Part shown: positions 54,474 to 63,909 of the stretch, in pieces
Layout of the letters: each line of letters starts with the position of its first letter
How positions within the stretch are numbered: the first letter of the stretch is position 1
Origin: Nostoc sp. CHAB 5824
GTDB lineage: Bacteria; Cyanobacteriota; Cyanobacteriia; Cyanobacteriales; Nostocaceae
Assembly (NCBI RefSeq): GCF_020829665.1
Contig: NZ_JAIVFT010000001.1
Span: 372,001-436,000, forward strand
Direction of reading: 5' to 3'
DNA length: 64,000 nucleotides
Made by a program: the position numbers and the translations under genes
The notes under the pieces: generated by a model
Seen by the model: only the letters and a program-made list of their open reading frames with translations
Database searches by the model: none
What the model was told of the DNA's origin: nothing

Positions 54474-55085
54474 ATGTCCCTTACTTACGGAACCGAAGGA
54501 AGCCTCCGCGTTGGTCAACAAGCTCCCGATTTCACAGCAACGGCTGTGGTAGATCAGGAATTTAAGACAATCAAACTTTCCGATTATCGCGGTAAGTATG
54601 TCGTCCTGTTTTTCTACCCACTAGACTTTACCTTTGTTTGTCCTACTGAAATCACAGCATTTAGCGATCGCTATGAAGAATTCAAGAAAATCAATACTGA
54701 AGTCCTTGGGGCTTCTGTTGATAGTGAATTCTCCCACCTCGCTTGGATTCAAACAGATCGTAAGTCTGGTGGCGTCGGCGACCTGAATTATCCTCTAGTC
54801 TCCGACATTAAAAAAGAGATTAGCGCCGCTTACAACGTTCTTGATCCAGCAGCAGGCATTGCTTTGCGTGGTCTGTTTCTCATCGATAAAGATGGTATCA
54901 TACAGCACGCTACCATAAACAACCTAGCTTTTGGTCGCAGCGTTGATGAAACCCTGCGGACATTACAAGCAATTCAGTATGTTCAGTCTCACCCCGACGA
55001 AGTTTGCCCAGCTGGCTGGCAACCTGGTGACAAGACAATGAATCCTGACCCAGTGAAGTCTAAAGTTTACTTCTCTGCTGTCTAA
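54474..55085 (+). CDS. typical 2-Cys peroxiredoxin
   Basis: The 203-residue protein is a Prx1/BAS1-type 2-Cys peroxiredoxin that reduces hydrogen peroxide and organic peroxides with thioredoxin-type donors. The peroxidatic Cys56 is in DFTFVCPTE and the resolving Cys178 is in [16 protein letters not shown] sequence (in [11 protein letters not shown]) and a C-terminal YF (KVYFSAV) match the two motifs of hyperoxidation-sensitive peroxiredoxins, so overoxidation under high peroxide is expected. AAAGGAG precedes the ATG by 11 bases. A terminator hairpin follows. A second peroxiredoxin gene lies downstream. Confidence 0.96.
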   Translation: MSLTYGTEGSLRVGQQAPDFTATAVVDQEFKTIKLSDYRGKYVVLFFYPLDFTFVCPTEITAFSDRYEEFKKINTEVLGASVDSEFSHLAWIQTDRKSGGVGDLNYPLVSDIKKEISAAYNVLDPAAGIALRGLFLIDKDGIIQHATINNLAFGRSVDETLRTLQAIQYVQSHPDEVCPAGWQPGDKTMNPDPVKSKVYFSAV

Positions 55086-55140
55086 ATTTTGCTAGCTAGG
55101 ATCTAATCCATCTTGTTGGAGTTGAAACCAAAATCAACGA

Positions 55141-55205
55141 AAACCACAGATAAACAGAGATACACATTAAACAGTGTCAACCTCGGTATATATCTGTGGT
55201 TTTTT
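55141..55205 (+). terminator. hairpin terminator after peroxiredoxin
   Basis: AAACCACAGATA (55141-55152) pairs with TATCTGTGGT (55191-55200) and is followed by a T-run (TTTTTTC). The 38-base loop is long. It lies 56 bases past the stop. Confidence 0.6.
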
Positions 55206-55237
55206 CATAAAGTATTTAAATAATTAGGGATAAAAAT

Positions 55238-55774
55238 ATGCTTACTTCAACTGATTTTAGTGGCTTATTAAATGAGCGATTCTTCCGCAATTTTTTACCA
55301 GTTCCAGCGACAAATAAACTCAGGCTGGGAGTAGGAACGCCAGATTTTCAACTGCCAGATATTACCAACGGAACTTTAGTGAAATTGTCTGATTATAAAA
55401 GCAAGCAACCAGTGGTACTTGCCTTTACTCGCATCTTTACTGAAAAACAATATTGCCCCTTTTGTTTTCCCAACATCAAAGCTTTAAATGAGAACTACGA
55501 GCAGTTTAAAAATCGCGGTATAGAAGTTTTAATGATTACTAGTACCGATGAACGGCAAAGTCAAATAGTTGTGAGGGATTTAAGCTTACAAATGCCGTTG
55601 TTGAGCGATCCCAGTTGTCGCGTGTTTCGTACCTATCAAGTAGGGCAAGCGCTGGGAGCGCCTTTACCAGCACAGTTTGTATTAGATAAAGAAGGGAAAC
55701 TCCGGTACTGGCATTTATTTTCTTTTTTGGATCACAATGCTAGCGTTGAGGCTTTGTTAAAACAATTCAATTGA
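55238..55774 (+). CDS. peroxiredoxin-like/AhpC-TSA family protein
   Basis: The 178-residue protein has a thioredoxin-fold redoxin domain with GTPDFQLPD, LSDYKSKQPVVLAF and a CPFC motif (C73, C76), followed by LLSDPSCRVFRTYQVGQALG and FVLDKEGKLRYWH. The close CxxC, unlike the TxxC of 2-Cys peroxiredoxins, suggests a PrxQ- or redoxin-like enzyme with an intramolecular disulfide. An additional Cys at SCRVF could be the resolving residue. It may use thioredoxin. It follows the 2-Cys peroxiredoxin with a terminator between them, so it is probably separately transcribed. Confidence 0.85.
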   Translation: MLTSTDFSGLLNERFFRNFLPVPATNKLRLGVGTPDFQLPDITNGTLVKLSDYKSKQPVVLAFTRIFTEKQYCPFCFPNIKALNENYEQFKNRGIEVLMITSTDERQSQIVVRDLSLQMPLLSDPSCRVFRTYQVGQALGAPLPAQFVLDKEGKLRYWHLFSFLDHNASVEALLKQFN

Positions 55775-55828
55775 GTGTAAGGTGTAAAATTGGCAATGCC
55801 CACCTTACTCATAAAACTGTAAGATGTT

Positions 55829-56485
55829 ATGGTGCTGACCCTTTATCATTCGCCGATTTCTCCGAACTCTCGCCGCGTCTGGATTACTCTGCTAGAAAAA
55901 GGACTTGAGTTTGAATTAGTAGAGGTAAAACTGGATGGAGAGCAGTTTAAACCAGAGTTTTTGGCAATTAGCCCCTTCCACCACATTCCAGCTTTGGTAG
56001 ATGACGGCTTTAATATAGTGGAATCTTTGGCAATTTTGGACTATTTAGAGGCAAAGTACCCAACGCCTGCGATGTTGCCTAAAGATGCCAAGGATTTAGC
56101 GATCGCCCGTATGGTACAACTAGTAACTGTGAATGAGCTTTTGCCAGCAACTACCACTTTTCTACCTCAATTTCTAGGCTTGCCTGGAGGAGATCCAGAA
56201 AAAATCGAGAAGGCAGAGCATAAAATTGCTACAGTGCTGAAGTTTTTTGAAAATCTATTAGACGATCGCCCTTACTTTGCTAGTCACAACCTCACTCTCG
56301 CCGAGGTTGTGGCTGGAACTGTAGTCACTCTGTTGCCAAGTATAGGTATTTCCTTAAGTGAATATCCAAAATTAAATGCTTGGTGCGATCGGTTAGTAGC
56401 ACGGACAACGTGGCAAGCTACCGAGGCTACACCGGAGGCAATGGAAGCGTTTAAATCCATTATGATGGCGAGAATGGCGCAGTAA
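55829..56485 (+). CDS. glutathione S-transferase
   Basis: The 218-residue protein has the N-terminal thioredoxin-like domain (LTLYHSPISPNSRRVWITLLE with the likely catalytic Ser near residue 8 or 11, and the HIPALVDDGFNIVESLAILDYL glutathione-binding motif) and the all-helical C-terminal domain. Classes with Ser or Cys at the N-terminus act as transferases or peroxidases on glutathione. Length and domain layout are normal. It is 54 bases past the redoxin gene and converges with the DnaJ-type gene. Confidence 0.92.
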   Translation: MVLTLYHSPISPNSRRVWITLLEKGLEFELVEVKLDGEQFKPEFLAISPFHHIPALVDDGFNIVESLAILDYLEAKYPTPAMLPKDAKDLAIARMVQLVTVNELLPATTTFLPQFLGLPGGDPEKIEKAEHKIATVLKFFENLLDDRPYFASHNLTLAEVVAGTVVTLLPSIGISLSEYPKLNAWCDRLVARTTWQATEATPEAMEAFKSIMMARMAQ

Positions 56486-56501
56486 ATTCATACTTAATCA
56501 A

Positions 56502-56531
56502 TGTAGAGACGGTAAATTTACTATCTCTACA
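56502..56531. terminator. hairpin between convergent genes
   Basis: TGTAGAGA and TCTCTACA pair with an inner GTAAATTTAC palindrome. It lies between the GST and DnaJ-type genes and probably stops transcription from both sides. It is of the TGTAGAGACG dispersed-palindrome type. Confidence 0.6.
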
Positions 56532-56542
56532 ATCTGAAATTT

Positions 56543-57553
56543 TCACAGCTTGACTTGCTGCAAATGACTGCGGGGATTATAAGTACGTATAGCCCGGATT
56601 TTTTCATAATATTCCCGCTCTTGCTGGCTGAGGTCTTTTGGTGGTGCGATCGCCACCTTCACCAACTGATCGCCACGTCCACCCTTGGCAAGGGGCCAAC
56701 CTTTGCCACGTAAACGCAGCGATTGACCAGAACGCACTCCTGCTGGTAGCTTGACATTAACTGAACCATCAGGAGTGGGTACATCAATAGATGCTCCTAA
56801 GGTAGCTTCATCTGGCGTGATTGCCACTTCGCACACCAAGTTATCGCCTTCCATTTGAAAAAACGAGTGTGGCTGAAGTTCGACTTTTAAATACAAATCC
56901 CCTCGTTGCTGAGTCATCGGGTTGATTTGACCTTTACCCCGCACGCGCAGGCGAGTACCAGGTTTAGCCCCAGATGGGATACGAACATCAATTGTTTCGT
57001 TACCTAAACTGAAACGCTTTTGCACACCGTTAAATGCTTCAGCAAAAGTTAGAGTAATTGCAGCTTCTGTGTCCTGGGAAGTACCCGTACCTGCATCACC
57101 AAACCCATAATCGTTAAAGCCGCTAAAACCACTCGACGCACTTGTAGAAGCGCGTTGGTAGGAGTAATTTTGTGAGTAACTTTGTCGCCCACCACGAGGG
57201 GTAGCACCACCAAAGCGCCCTAGTAACTCATTGATGAACTCATCAAAATTGCCGTATTGACTGAAGTCAAAGCCACCCATATCAGCACCAACACCGCCAG
57301 ATGGGAAACCTTCACCAGCTTGTTTCCAATATTGACCGAATTGGTCGTATTTTTTGCGTTTATCTGGGTCTGACACAACTTCGTAGGCTTCACTAACTTC
57401 TTTGAAGCGTGCTTCTGCCTGTTTGTTATTTGGGTTGACATCGGGATGATATTTGCGGGCTAGTTTACGAAAGGCTTGCTTAATCTCCTCCGGAGTGGCA
57501 GTCTTACTAACTCCCAAAATTGCGTAATAGTCTTTGAAGTCGGTTGCAGCCAT
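56543..57553 (-). CDS. DnaJ-type co-chaperone lacking the zinc-finger domain (CbpA-like)
   Basis: The 336-residue protein has a J domain (residues about 7-72, HPDVN) and a Gly/Phe/Ser-rich linker (about 75-165), with no CxxCxGxG zinc repeats. Two C-terminal beta-sandwich substrate-binding domains (about 170-330, [22 protein letters not shown] and [10 protein letters not shown]) follow. It is therefore a class B J-protein that works with DnaK in protein folding. The gene is convergent with the GST gene. Length is typical of the class. Confidence 0.9.
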   Translation of the reverse strand: MAATDFKDYYAILGVSKTATPEEIKQAFRKLARKYHPDVNPNNKQAEARFKEVSEAYEVVSDPDKRKKYDQFGQYWKQAGEGFPSGGVGADMGGFDFSQYGNFDEFINELLGRFGGATPRGGRQSYSQNYSYQRASTSASSGFSGFNDYGFGDAGTGTSQDTEAAITLTFAEAFNGVQKRFSLGNETIDVRIPSGAKPGTRLRVRGKGQINPMTQQRGDLYLKVELQPHSFFQMEGDNLVCEVAITPDEATLGASIDVPTPDGSVNVKLPAGVRSGQSLRLRGKGWPLAKGGRGDQLVKVAIAPPKDLSQQEREYYEKIRAIRTYNPRSHLQQVKL

Positions 57554-57672
57554 CTACCAGCCTCCTATAGAAATTCCCGTTATGTTTTTTTTTAAGATAA
57601 GAGATATTTAATTTGCTAGGTATAGTGCCAAGCAAAAGAATCTGATTTTAAATTAACAAAGAATATAGAAAA

Positions 57673-58182
57673 TCAAGTGTGGTTCTCGCTCAACGAGCGA
57701 TCGCAATTTCCGTACTCCGATTTTTCTGATAAGCGGATCAGCCTGTCCAGTCCTTCTTCCAGGCTTGGGGGGGCATCCCGAAGTTGACGATGCATCCGCA
57801 AAATAATTTCTTCAGGAACTTGGCGCGATCGCCTTTTATTCCGTGCTAAACACAGCCAAACTGGCGTATCCACCCAAATTCCCGTAATCTGGGTAAAGCC
57901 CAAGTCACGGGCTATAGCGATGACTTCACGACGATGGCGGCGCTGGGCATTGGTGGCGTCGAAAATAGCTGTATTATTTGTAGAAATAGCTTGCTGAAAT
58001 TGCCGGACTATTTCTCGCCAAATCAGCAGCCACGGACCCTGAATGGCTTGGGAACCAAACAGTTGCCCCCGGATGCCATCCGTAGAAATCAGCAACATCT
58101 GGGGGCATTCTGTCAGTAATTGTTTTGCCAAAGTTGACTTACCGCTACCTGGAAGGCCAATCAGCAAAAAGAGTTTAGTCAT
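57673..58182 (-). CDS. P-loop kinase (polynucleotide/zeta-toxin-like AAA_33)
   Basis: The 169-residue protein begins MTKLFLLIGLPGSGKSTLAK, a Walker A. It has STDGIRGQLFGSQ, FDATNAQRRHRREVI and RNKRRSRQVPEEIILRM, the substrate-binding and lid segments of the AAA_33/polynucleotide-kinase-like family. This family phosphorylates small molecules, sugars or nucleic-acid ends. The substrate is unknown. It follows glgC's gene position by the same strand and lies 62 bases past its stop, separated by ACTAATG-type heptamers. Confidence 0.8.
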   Translation of the reverse strand: MTKLFLLIGLPGSGKSTLAKQLLTECPQMLLISTDGIRGQLFGSQAIQGPWLLIWREIVRQFQQAISTNNTAIFDATNAQRRHRREVIAIARDLGFTQITGIWVDTPVWLCLARNKRRSRQVPEEIILRMHRQLRDAPPSLEEGLDRLIRLSEKSEYGNCDRSLSENHT

Positions 58183-58220
58183 TAGTCCTTTGTCCTTTGT
58201 TGCTTGTAATTCTTAACCAA

Positions 58221-58248
58221 TGACTAATGACTAATGACTAATGACTAA
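58221..58248. repeat. TGACTAA heptamer repeat
   Basis: Four TGACTAA units run in tandem, and the last overlaps the glgC stop codon on the other strand (58245-58247). This is a typical short tandem repeat of Nostoc spacers. A similar ACTAATGACTAAT run lies at about 11235-11257 next to the first metallophosphoesterase stop. Confidence 0.9.
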
Positions 58249-59534
58249 ATAATTGTTCCATCCGGAATTACAGCATTTTTCAGCACAACTACGATGCCAC
58301 TGCGGATGTAGAAACCTTGACTTTCGCGGTCAGCTTCTTGCACATTATCTTTATTGATAATTTTGACATCGTGACCGATACTAGCATTTTTATCGATGAT
58401 GGCACGGCGAATAATTGAGTCAGTACCAATACCTACAGGAATGTCACCTTTTTCTACGTTGGATTGGCGTTCCACAGAAGCTTGGTAAAAATCTGCACCC
58501 ATGAGTAAAGATTCTTCGATGAGGCAGCCAGATTCAATTCGCGATCGCACTCCCAATACTGAATGTTGAATGCGGCAATTTTTCAAAATACAACCTTCGC
58601 CAATAATTGATTCTGTTACCTGGCAATCTAAAAGTTTACTTGGAGGTAAGTAGCGAGCGCGGGTATAAATTGGTGCTTGTTCATCGTAGAAACTAAAGGG
58701 TGGCTGGGGCTGCTGAGTTAGGGCTAAATTGGCATGATAAAATGCCTCAATTGTTCCAATATCTTCCCAATAGTCATCAAATAGATAAGCTTGAACGTTG
58801 TAATCTTTAGAGGCATCAGGAATAATTTCTTTGCCGAAATCAGTCCTTTCTATACCCTCTCTTAACAACTTGAACAAAACCTCTTTTTTAAAGACATAAA
58901 TCCCCATTGAGGCGATGTAAGGCTGTTGCTGGGCTTGTTCTTTTGTTAATCCCAGTACGCTTGTATCAACACGCATTTGGATTAACGCTTCACCTTTAGG
59001 TTTTTCGCTAAAATCGATTACTCTACCAGAATCATCAATTTTCATCAAGCCAAAATCAGAGGCGCGGCGCTCATCGATGGGGATGACTGAAAGAGTAATA
59101 TCAGCCCCCGTTTCCCTATGGCGCTGGATAAAGTGGCGATAATCCATGCGGTAGAGGTGATCGCCTGAGAGAATTAGATATTCTTCTACATCCCATTCTT
59201 CCATTAACCACAGATACTGACGCACAGCATCGGCTGTACCTTGGAACCAGTTAGGGTTTTCTGGTGTTTGTTGTGCGGCTAGCACTTCCACAAACCCCTC
59301 ATTGAAGCCAGTAAAGTTGTAAGTACGGGCGATGTGACGATTCAGGGAAGCTGAGTTGAATTGTGTCAGGACGTAGATTTTGAATATTTCGGAATTTATG
59401 CAGTTACTGACAGGGATATCGATTAAACGATACTTTCCCGCTACTGGTACTGCTGGTTTAGCGCGGAGTTTGGTTAGCGGGTAAAGCCGAGTACCCGCGC
59501 CACCACCAAGGATGATTGATAATACTTTTTTCAC
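58245..59534 (-). CDS. glgC: glucose-1-phosphate adenylyltransferase
   Basis: The 429-residue protein makes ADP-glucose from glucose-1-phosphate and ATP, the committed step of glycogen synthesis. The N-terminal nucleotide site is [15 protein letters not shown], followed by [19 protein letters not shown], the active-site [12 protein letters not shown], and [20 protein letters not shown] and a left-handed beta-helix C-terminus ([17 protein letters not shown]) follow. The lysines near the C-terminus that respond to 3-phosphoglycerate in cyanobacterial enzymes lie in this last region. Length and motifs are normal. It lies in a region with other glycogen genes. Confidence 0.97.
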   Translation of the reverse strand: MKKVLSIILGGGAGTRLYPLTKLRAKPAVPVAGKYRLIDIPVSNCINSEIFKIYVLTQFNSASLNRHIARTYNFTGFNEGFVEVLAAQQTPENPNWFQGTADAVRQYLWLMEEWDVEEYLILSGDHLYRMDYRHFIQRHRETGADITLSVIPIDERRASDFGLMKIDDSGRVIDFSEKPKGEALIQMRVDTSVLGLTKEQAQQQPYIASMGIYVFKKEVLFKLLREGIERTDFGKEIIPDASKDYNVQAYLFDDYWEDIGTIEAFYHANLALTQQPQPPFSFYDEQAPIYTRARYLPPSKLLDCQVTESIIGEGCILKNCRIQHSVLGVRSRIESGCLIEESLLMGADFYQASVERQSNVEKGDIPVGIGTDSIIRRAIIDKNASIGHDVKIINKDNVQEADRESQGFYIRSGIVVVLKNAVIPDGTII

Positions 59535-59722
59535 AAAATTTCTCCCGACTGCCTTTCAACTCTCATCTTCAGTTTAGGACTGTCTGCCACCACAGGTAAG
59601 GGGGGATCAAATATTCTCAGACATGAATTTTAAAAAATACTGCTGGTGATAGATAATGCTTGCCTAGAAGTAGACAACCAGAACAGTTGTATTAATTGGT
59701 ATGAGGAATTAAGGTGTGATCG

Positions 59723-60960
59723 CTACACAAGTTTTACCACTATTACCGTTTTTCTATGGATTTGCCCATTAAGATACCCCCACTTCCCCCAAAAAAGGGG
59801 GTAAAGGAGGCGGGAGGATCTGATTTGTGGCAAAATCACAATCGCAAATCTAGTTCTCTGTGATTCAGCTTTAGCTTTGGCTTCTGCTTCTCGTTGGAGT
59901 TTTTTTGCTTGCTCTAATTCTGCACGATTTTGGCGATCGCGTCTCTCCAAACTCTTATGCAAAAATTCTGATTCTAATGGCGTAAGTCTTGGCGGAGTCT
60001 TATTCACCCACTCAGAAATTACAGCTAATTTTGCACCTGCCAATAGTGCTTCATCCGATTTATTAAATCTTTGTTGCCATTCTTAACAATCTTCCTCTAA
60101 AGAGCGACTGAGACGAATATTTTCTAGATTTTCAGCAATCCAAGTATTTAATAATTTCCACTCAGATAAAAGTGCTTCATGAGCAACTTCTACAGTATTT
60201 TGATCGGTGATAATTAAACGTTGTTGAGAACCCGCTAGTAATCCTACAACCCGTTGCAATTGTTGTGGAGAATCTGCAACTACTTCTAATCTATCCCAGC
60301 TAGCACACCGCCGCGTCACTTCTCCAGCTTCACCTAATTGCACCAATTCCATAAACAAGCAACGCGCAAAAGCTTGATCTATAGTTGTTAAACTTTCATA
60401 CAAAATTGTCGCTCGTTTGTCTAAAGCTCCTTTAACCCCGCCAATTTCCTCATAGCCTTTGTGAGTCAAAAACGGTTCTGGTGATTCAGCTTCTTCAATG
60501 CAAACTCGCCACAACTCTTTGAGTGCGTATTGCAGTATAGGTAATGCACCCGGACGGTTGACGACATCGGCGGAAATTTGCGAAACTAAACCATGCTCAA
60601 AAGTGACACCATGTAATTTTGCTGGTTTTTCTATTGCTTCTTCTAACTCAGTAAAAGACATCGGTGTGACGATGAATCATGTGGGAGGAATCCTATTAAT
60701 GAGAGTAATAATTTCTATATAGTCAGCGCAACGATTTAAAAAATCACCGCGAATTGTCAAAATTATCCGGCTTTCTCCCCCAGTGTTTTTGACTTCCTGT
60801 GTTACTAAGCGGATAAAAGCTTTGCGTTCCTCATCGTCTTGACACAGAGTAAATGTTTCTTCAAATTGATCGATAAATAATAGATGCGGCTGATTTTGCT
60901 GCTGTTGTCGAGTCAAAATATCAACAAGTTTACCTAAAGGATGTTCTCCTGGTGTAAAAG
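59723..60960 (-). pseudogene. decayed nSTAND-type NTPase gene
   Basis: Read on the minus strand in one frame, the sequence encodes a Walker-B segment (HLLFIDQFEE), IILTIRGDFLNRC, TPMSFTELEEAIEKPAKLHG, NRPGALPILQYALKELW and EVAHEALLSEWKLL, then SDEALLAGAKLAVISEW. These are the middle and end of the nSTAND NTPase domain used in bacterial conflict proteins. In-frame stops lie after RIPPT (60677) and after EEDC (60083). The 5' end with Walker A is missing at about 60960 and the 3' end runs into spacer repeats at about 59815. It is non-functional. Confidence 0.75.
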
Positions 60961-61142
60961 ATGCGATTAGTGCTTTTAAAGATTTCAATACTGCTGAGAT
61001 TGAAGAGGTAAGACTTAAATTTGGCATTAAGTTGGGTGGTAAAGCAGGTATTCCTTACATTACTGAAGGTTCAGCTAAAAGTAATCTGGAAATTGAGGTG
61101 AAGTGTAAGTTTCCAGAAAAACAAAAACCTGATTTACAGTAA
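60954..61142 (+). pseudogene. 3' fragment of a TRYPCO1-like (CU044_2847-type) gene
   Basis: An open stretch of 62 codons ends TAA and reads VKDAISAFKDFNTAEIEEV, RLKFGIKLGGKAGIPYITEG and SAKSNLEIEVKCKFPEKQ. This looks like the end of the trypsin-co-occurring domain found with trypsin-like peptidases and STAND NTPases in bacterial conflict loci. Its own start is missing: it joins the truncated nSTAND gene on the opposite strand at about 60955. It is a scar of a rearranged locus. The family assignment is from memory and should be verified. Confidence 0.5.
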
Positions 61143-61185
61143 CAGCAAAAAATTATTCGCATAGTATAGGGTTAGGCAATGCCTA

Positions 61186-61485
61186 TTAAACACCTAATTT
61201 CGGTGTATTTCTTCTCTTATTAACCAAACTTAATTGCTGCGATCGCTTCAAATACTGTACCCAAGGTTGCTCTGACAACTGAGAAATAGCATTTGCTGAC
61301 AGTGTTGCTGTGAAAATATTTTTGCCACTGTTAACACCACTAACGCCTAAACCTTCTAAAACAGCAGTTGCAGCAGAATTTAAAATTGGTTCAGTATGGA
61401 TAAAAACCCCCAAACTAATGTCTTGTGGGTCTTGAACATCATTCAGCGCTGTAGCAAGGGCGGCATCTAGTTTCTGATAATTCAT
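61186..61485 (-). CDS. I9-like propeptide/inhibitor partner of the subtilase
   Basis: The 99-residue protein from ATG 61485 (MNYQKLDAALATALND, preceded by AAGGA) has the pattern of a subtilase propeptide: SLGVFIHTEPI, KNIFTATLSANAISQLSEQP and WVQYLKRSQQLSL. The last part closely parallels the end of the prodomain inside the neighbouring S8 protease (VRTAFLPIESLDVLSEED, VIQRIKPSRKLHL). A separate propeptide-like protein encoded 114 bases downstream of the protease may act as its chaperone or inhibitor. Function is inferred. A longer open frame from 61515 exists. Confidence 0.6.
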   Translation of the reverse strand: MNYQKLDAALATALNDVQDPQDISLGVFIHTEPILNSAATAVLEGLGVSGVNSGKNIFTATLSANAISQLSEQPWVQYLKRSQQLSLVNKRRNTPKLGV

Positions 61486-61599
61486 CAGCAATTCCTTGGT
61501 AAAGAGGGTAGACAATTTCTGTCTACCCTAAATTATCAAATTTATAGGTTTTTATTGCCTACCCTTGTACAGAAATAATATCTACCTTTCTCAGTCTAA

Positions 61600-63327
61600 T
61601 TACAGATTTAAAGCGTTAATCACTCCATAACCCCATTTTTCATGAAATGTGCCTGCGGGTTTTCCGGGAATAGCACTATTTTTACGTAGCAAGTCTTTCA
61701 CCGCAGCCGGATCAAGTTTGGGATCTCGCTGCAACAGCAGTGCTACTAACCCACTGACGAATGGTGTCGCCATACTCGTACCAGCCTGAACCACAAACTT
61801 GGAATTAATCATTGATGAACGGTCAAAATTTGCATCGGCGGAAAGTGTGGAAACAATCATTGCTCCTGGTGCTGCTACATCTGGCTTCTGTCCATTATTG
61901 CGTAGAGGTCCTTCACTACTGAATTCCGAAATAGTATGCAATTCTAAGCCCATTTCTCGCACTTGGTTATCAATATCTGTGTACTTGGTTTTAGTAGTAT
62001 AAGCAGTAACTGTAATTGCACTGCTGGCGGCTCCTGGCGAACCAATTTTTAACGCATCCTTCACACTTTTACCTGTGAAAAACACTGACGAACTGTCATC
62101 TAATGTCCACACATCTAAACGTGTGTCAGTTGAAGAAGCATTGCGGACTCGCAGTTGCCAAACACCTCCCATTACTTGCGATGGGCCAATACCACGTATT
62201 TGCACAAAGAAATTATGGTCGCTGTTGGCTTGATCTGGCCCTGGTGTCGCTAATTGCACCCGTGCATCTGGTAACTGGTAATCTTGGGCAGCATTACCAT
62301 CAGTAATTATTTTTTGGAAGGGGGTGACAAAACCGTTAGGACTCCGCACAGATACTTCCAATTCACTGTCTTTGGCATACCAAGCGTTTAACCAAACTAT
62401 GCCTACTTGATTCAAAGGAACATTAAAGCGCATACCACGGGTGCGTCCACTGGGTATTGTCGCTTGTCCATGAATGTTATCGTTTCCTTCGTTACCCGCA
62501 GCACAGCAAACAATCTTTCCAGGGCCAGTTTCAGCGTCAATGACTTTGGATAAAGAATCACTACCATCATGGGCATCAGCGTGTCCACCTAAGCTGAGAT
62601 TAACCACTGCTGGGCGTCCCAACTCTCTAGCAACTCGGAAAATGTAACGGACACCATCAGCAATGTGGGCATCCTGTAAATCTGACCTGACGATAACCAA
62701 TTCCGCTTCTGGTGCTATACCGCCATAGATAGCATCGGCACCGGCGGCAATTCCCGCAACGTGAGTACCATGACCACCAGTATCTTGAGAAACTGTCAGT
62801 TGCGCTCCCGTCAATTCAGCCCCATAGCCGCCCTCTGTGACTCCTGGTCCTGGCAGTGTTTGATCCCAAATGTGTAAAATTCGTCCAGCAAAGGCGGGGT
62901 GTTTCGGATCAATGCCACTGTCTATAATGCCGATAATTATTCCTTTACCTGTGAGTCCGGTTTTGTTCTGGAACTCCGGTAATTTGACTGATCCCATTGC
63001 AGTGTCCATCCTCAAATGAAGTTTGCGTGATGGTTTAATTCGTTGGATAACATCTTCTTCAGATAAGACATCTAAACTCTCTATCGGCAAGAAAGCCGTC
63101 CGCACACTTCCAGAGTTTTGATTGACTTCAATATTATATTGTGATAAATAACTCAAGTCTGCATCAGGATCGCAGTAAATAAAAACGACGCTCTTAGTAG
63201 GCTTGACTGGGCTTTTGTGGGCAATGATGCCAAGCGATCGCTTGTGTGTAACTAAAGCTTGCTCTCCTCCGTTTTGATAGTCTTGAAATGCCAAAAGTAG
63301 TCCGGGAGAAAGTTTTTCGTGTCTCAT
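61600..63327 (-). CDS. subtilisin-like serine protease (S8)
   Basis: The 575-residue protein has an I9-like prodomain (about 45-105) and the S8 catalytic core: Asp136 in IIDSGID, His186 in GHGTHVAG, and Ser in GTSMATPFVSG near residue 540. An inserted beta-sandwich-like region lies between about 290 and 430. No signal peptide is seen (MRHEKLSPGLLLAF), so it is cytoplasmic or exported by another route. It is followed on the same strand by a small propeptide-like protein. Substrates are unknown. Confidence 0.9.
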   Translation of the reverse strand: MRHEKLSPGLLLAFQDYQNGGEQALVTHKRSLGIIAHKSPVKPTKSVVFIYCDPDADLSYLSQYNIEVNQNSGSVRTAFLPIESLDVLSEEDVIQRIKPSRKLHLRMDTAMGSVKLPEFQNKTGLTGKGIIIGIIDSGIDPKHPAFAGRILHIWDQTLPGPGVTEGGYGAELTGAQLTVSQDTGGHGTHVAGIAAGADAIYGGIAPEAELVIVRSDLQDAHIADGVRYIFRVARELGRPAVVNLSLGGHADAHDGSDSLSKVIDAETGPGKIVCCAAGNEGNDNIHGQATIPSGRTRGMRFNVPLNQVGIVWLNAWYAKDSELEVSVRSPNGFVTPFQKIITDGNAAQDYQLPDARVQLATPGPDQANSDHNFFVQIRGIGPSQVMGGVWQLRVRNASSTDTRLDVWTLDDSSSVFFTGKSVKDALKIGSPGAASSAITVTAYTTKTKYTDIDNQVREMGLELHTISEFSSEGPLRNNGQKPDVAAPGAMIVSTLSADANFDRSSMINSKFVVQAGTSMATPFVSGLVALLLQRDPKLDPAAVKDLLRKNSAIPGKPAGTFHEKWGYGVINALNL

Positions 63328-63909
63328 TTTTACCTCAAATTTAATTTATTTGCTGTCAGCAAAGTAGTGATTTTAGTAAGATCAGTCGCTCTAGGATCAT
63401 AGTTTTTTAGCTTTAATTATTTGATGCGACTATAGTTATCTATTTTTTTCATAGATAACATCAAATAAGCTTAAAAGGCAGGAGTTATTCCTAAGACAAT
63501 TGCTAATTCATAACTCATATTTATAAATTATGTCTCCCTCATAGTGATTTTCTTTGGTTCATGAGACATCTTTAAACAGCCGTATCTCAGAATTACTCAA
63601 GACTGGGGTCACTAGGAATTTTTATAAAGCTATTAAACTAATCCAGTGTCTACCTAAATCATTACGGACAAAGTAAATAAAATTAAGAATAATTAAGTAA
63701 TAAATAAAAAAGATAAATATAATCAATATTAAATACTAAAAAAATTGTAGTCAAAATAATTAAGACTGATAACATTTGCGTATAAAGTAGCAGAATACTG
63801 ACTAAATCGCTAATGACTACTGGCAAATGACAGATTTTCTATCATAAGTAAGAGCCATAAAGAAGCTAATATTTGCAACGATCGCTTCTGAAGGTACAAA
63901 AAGTTATTC
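63328..63909. other. AT-rich intergenic region, 582 bp
   Basis: Divergent spacer between the S8 protease and the GH13 gene; both promoters should be here but none was placed. The segment about 63660-63800 is extremely AT-rich with AATTAAG and AAATAAA runs. An imperfect inverted repeat, ATAGTTATCTA with TAGATAACATC, occurs near 63430-63462. No gene was identified. Confidence 0.5.
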
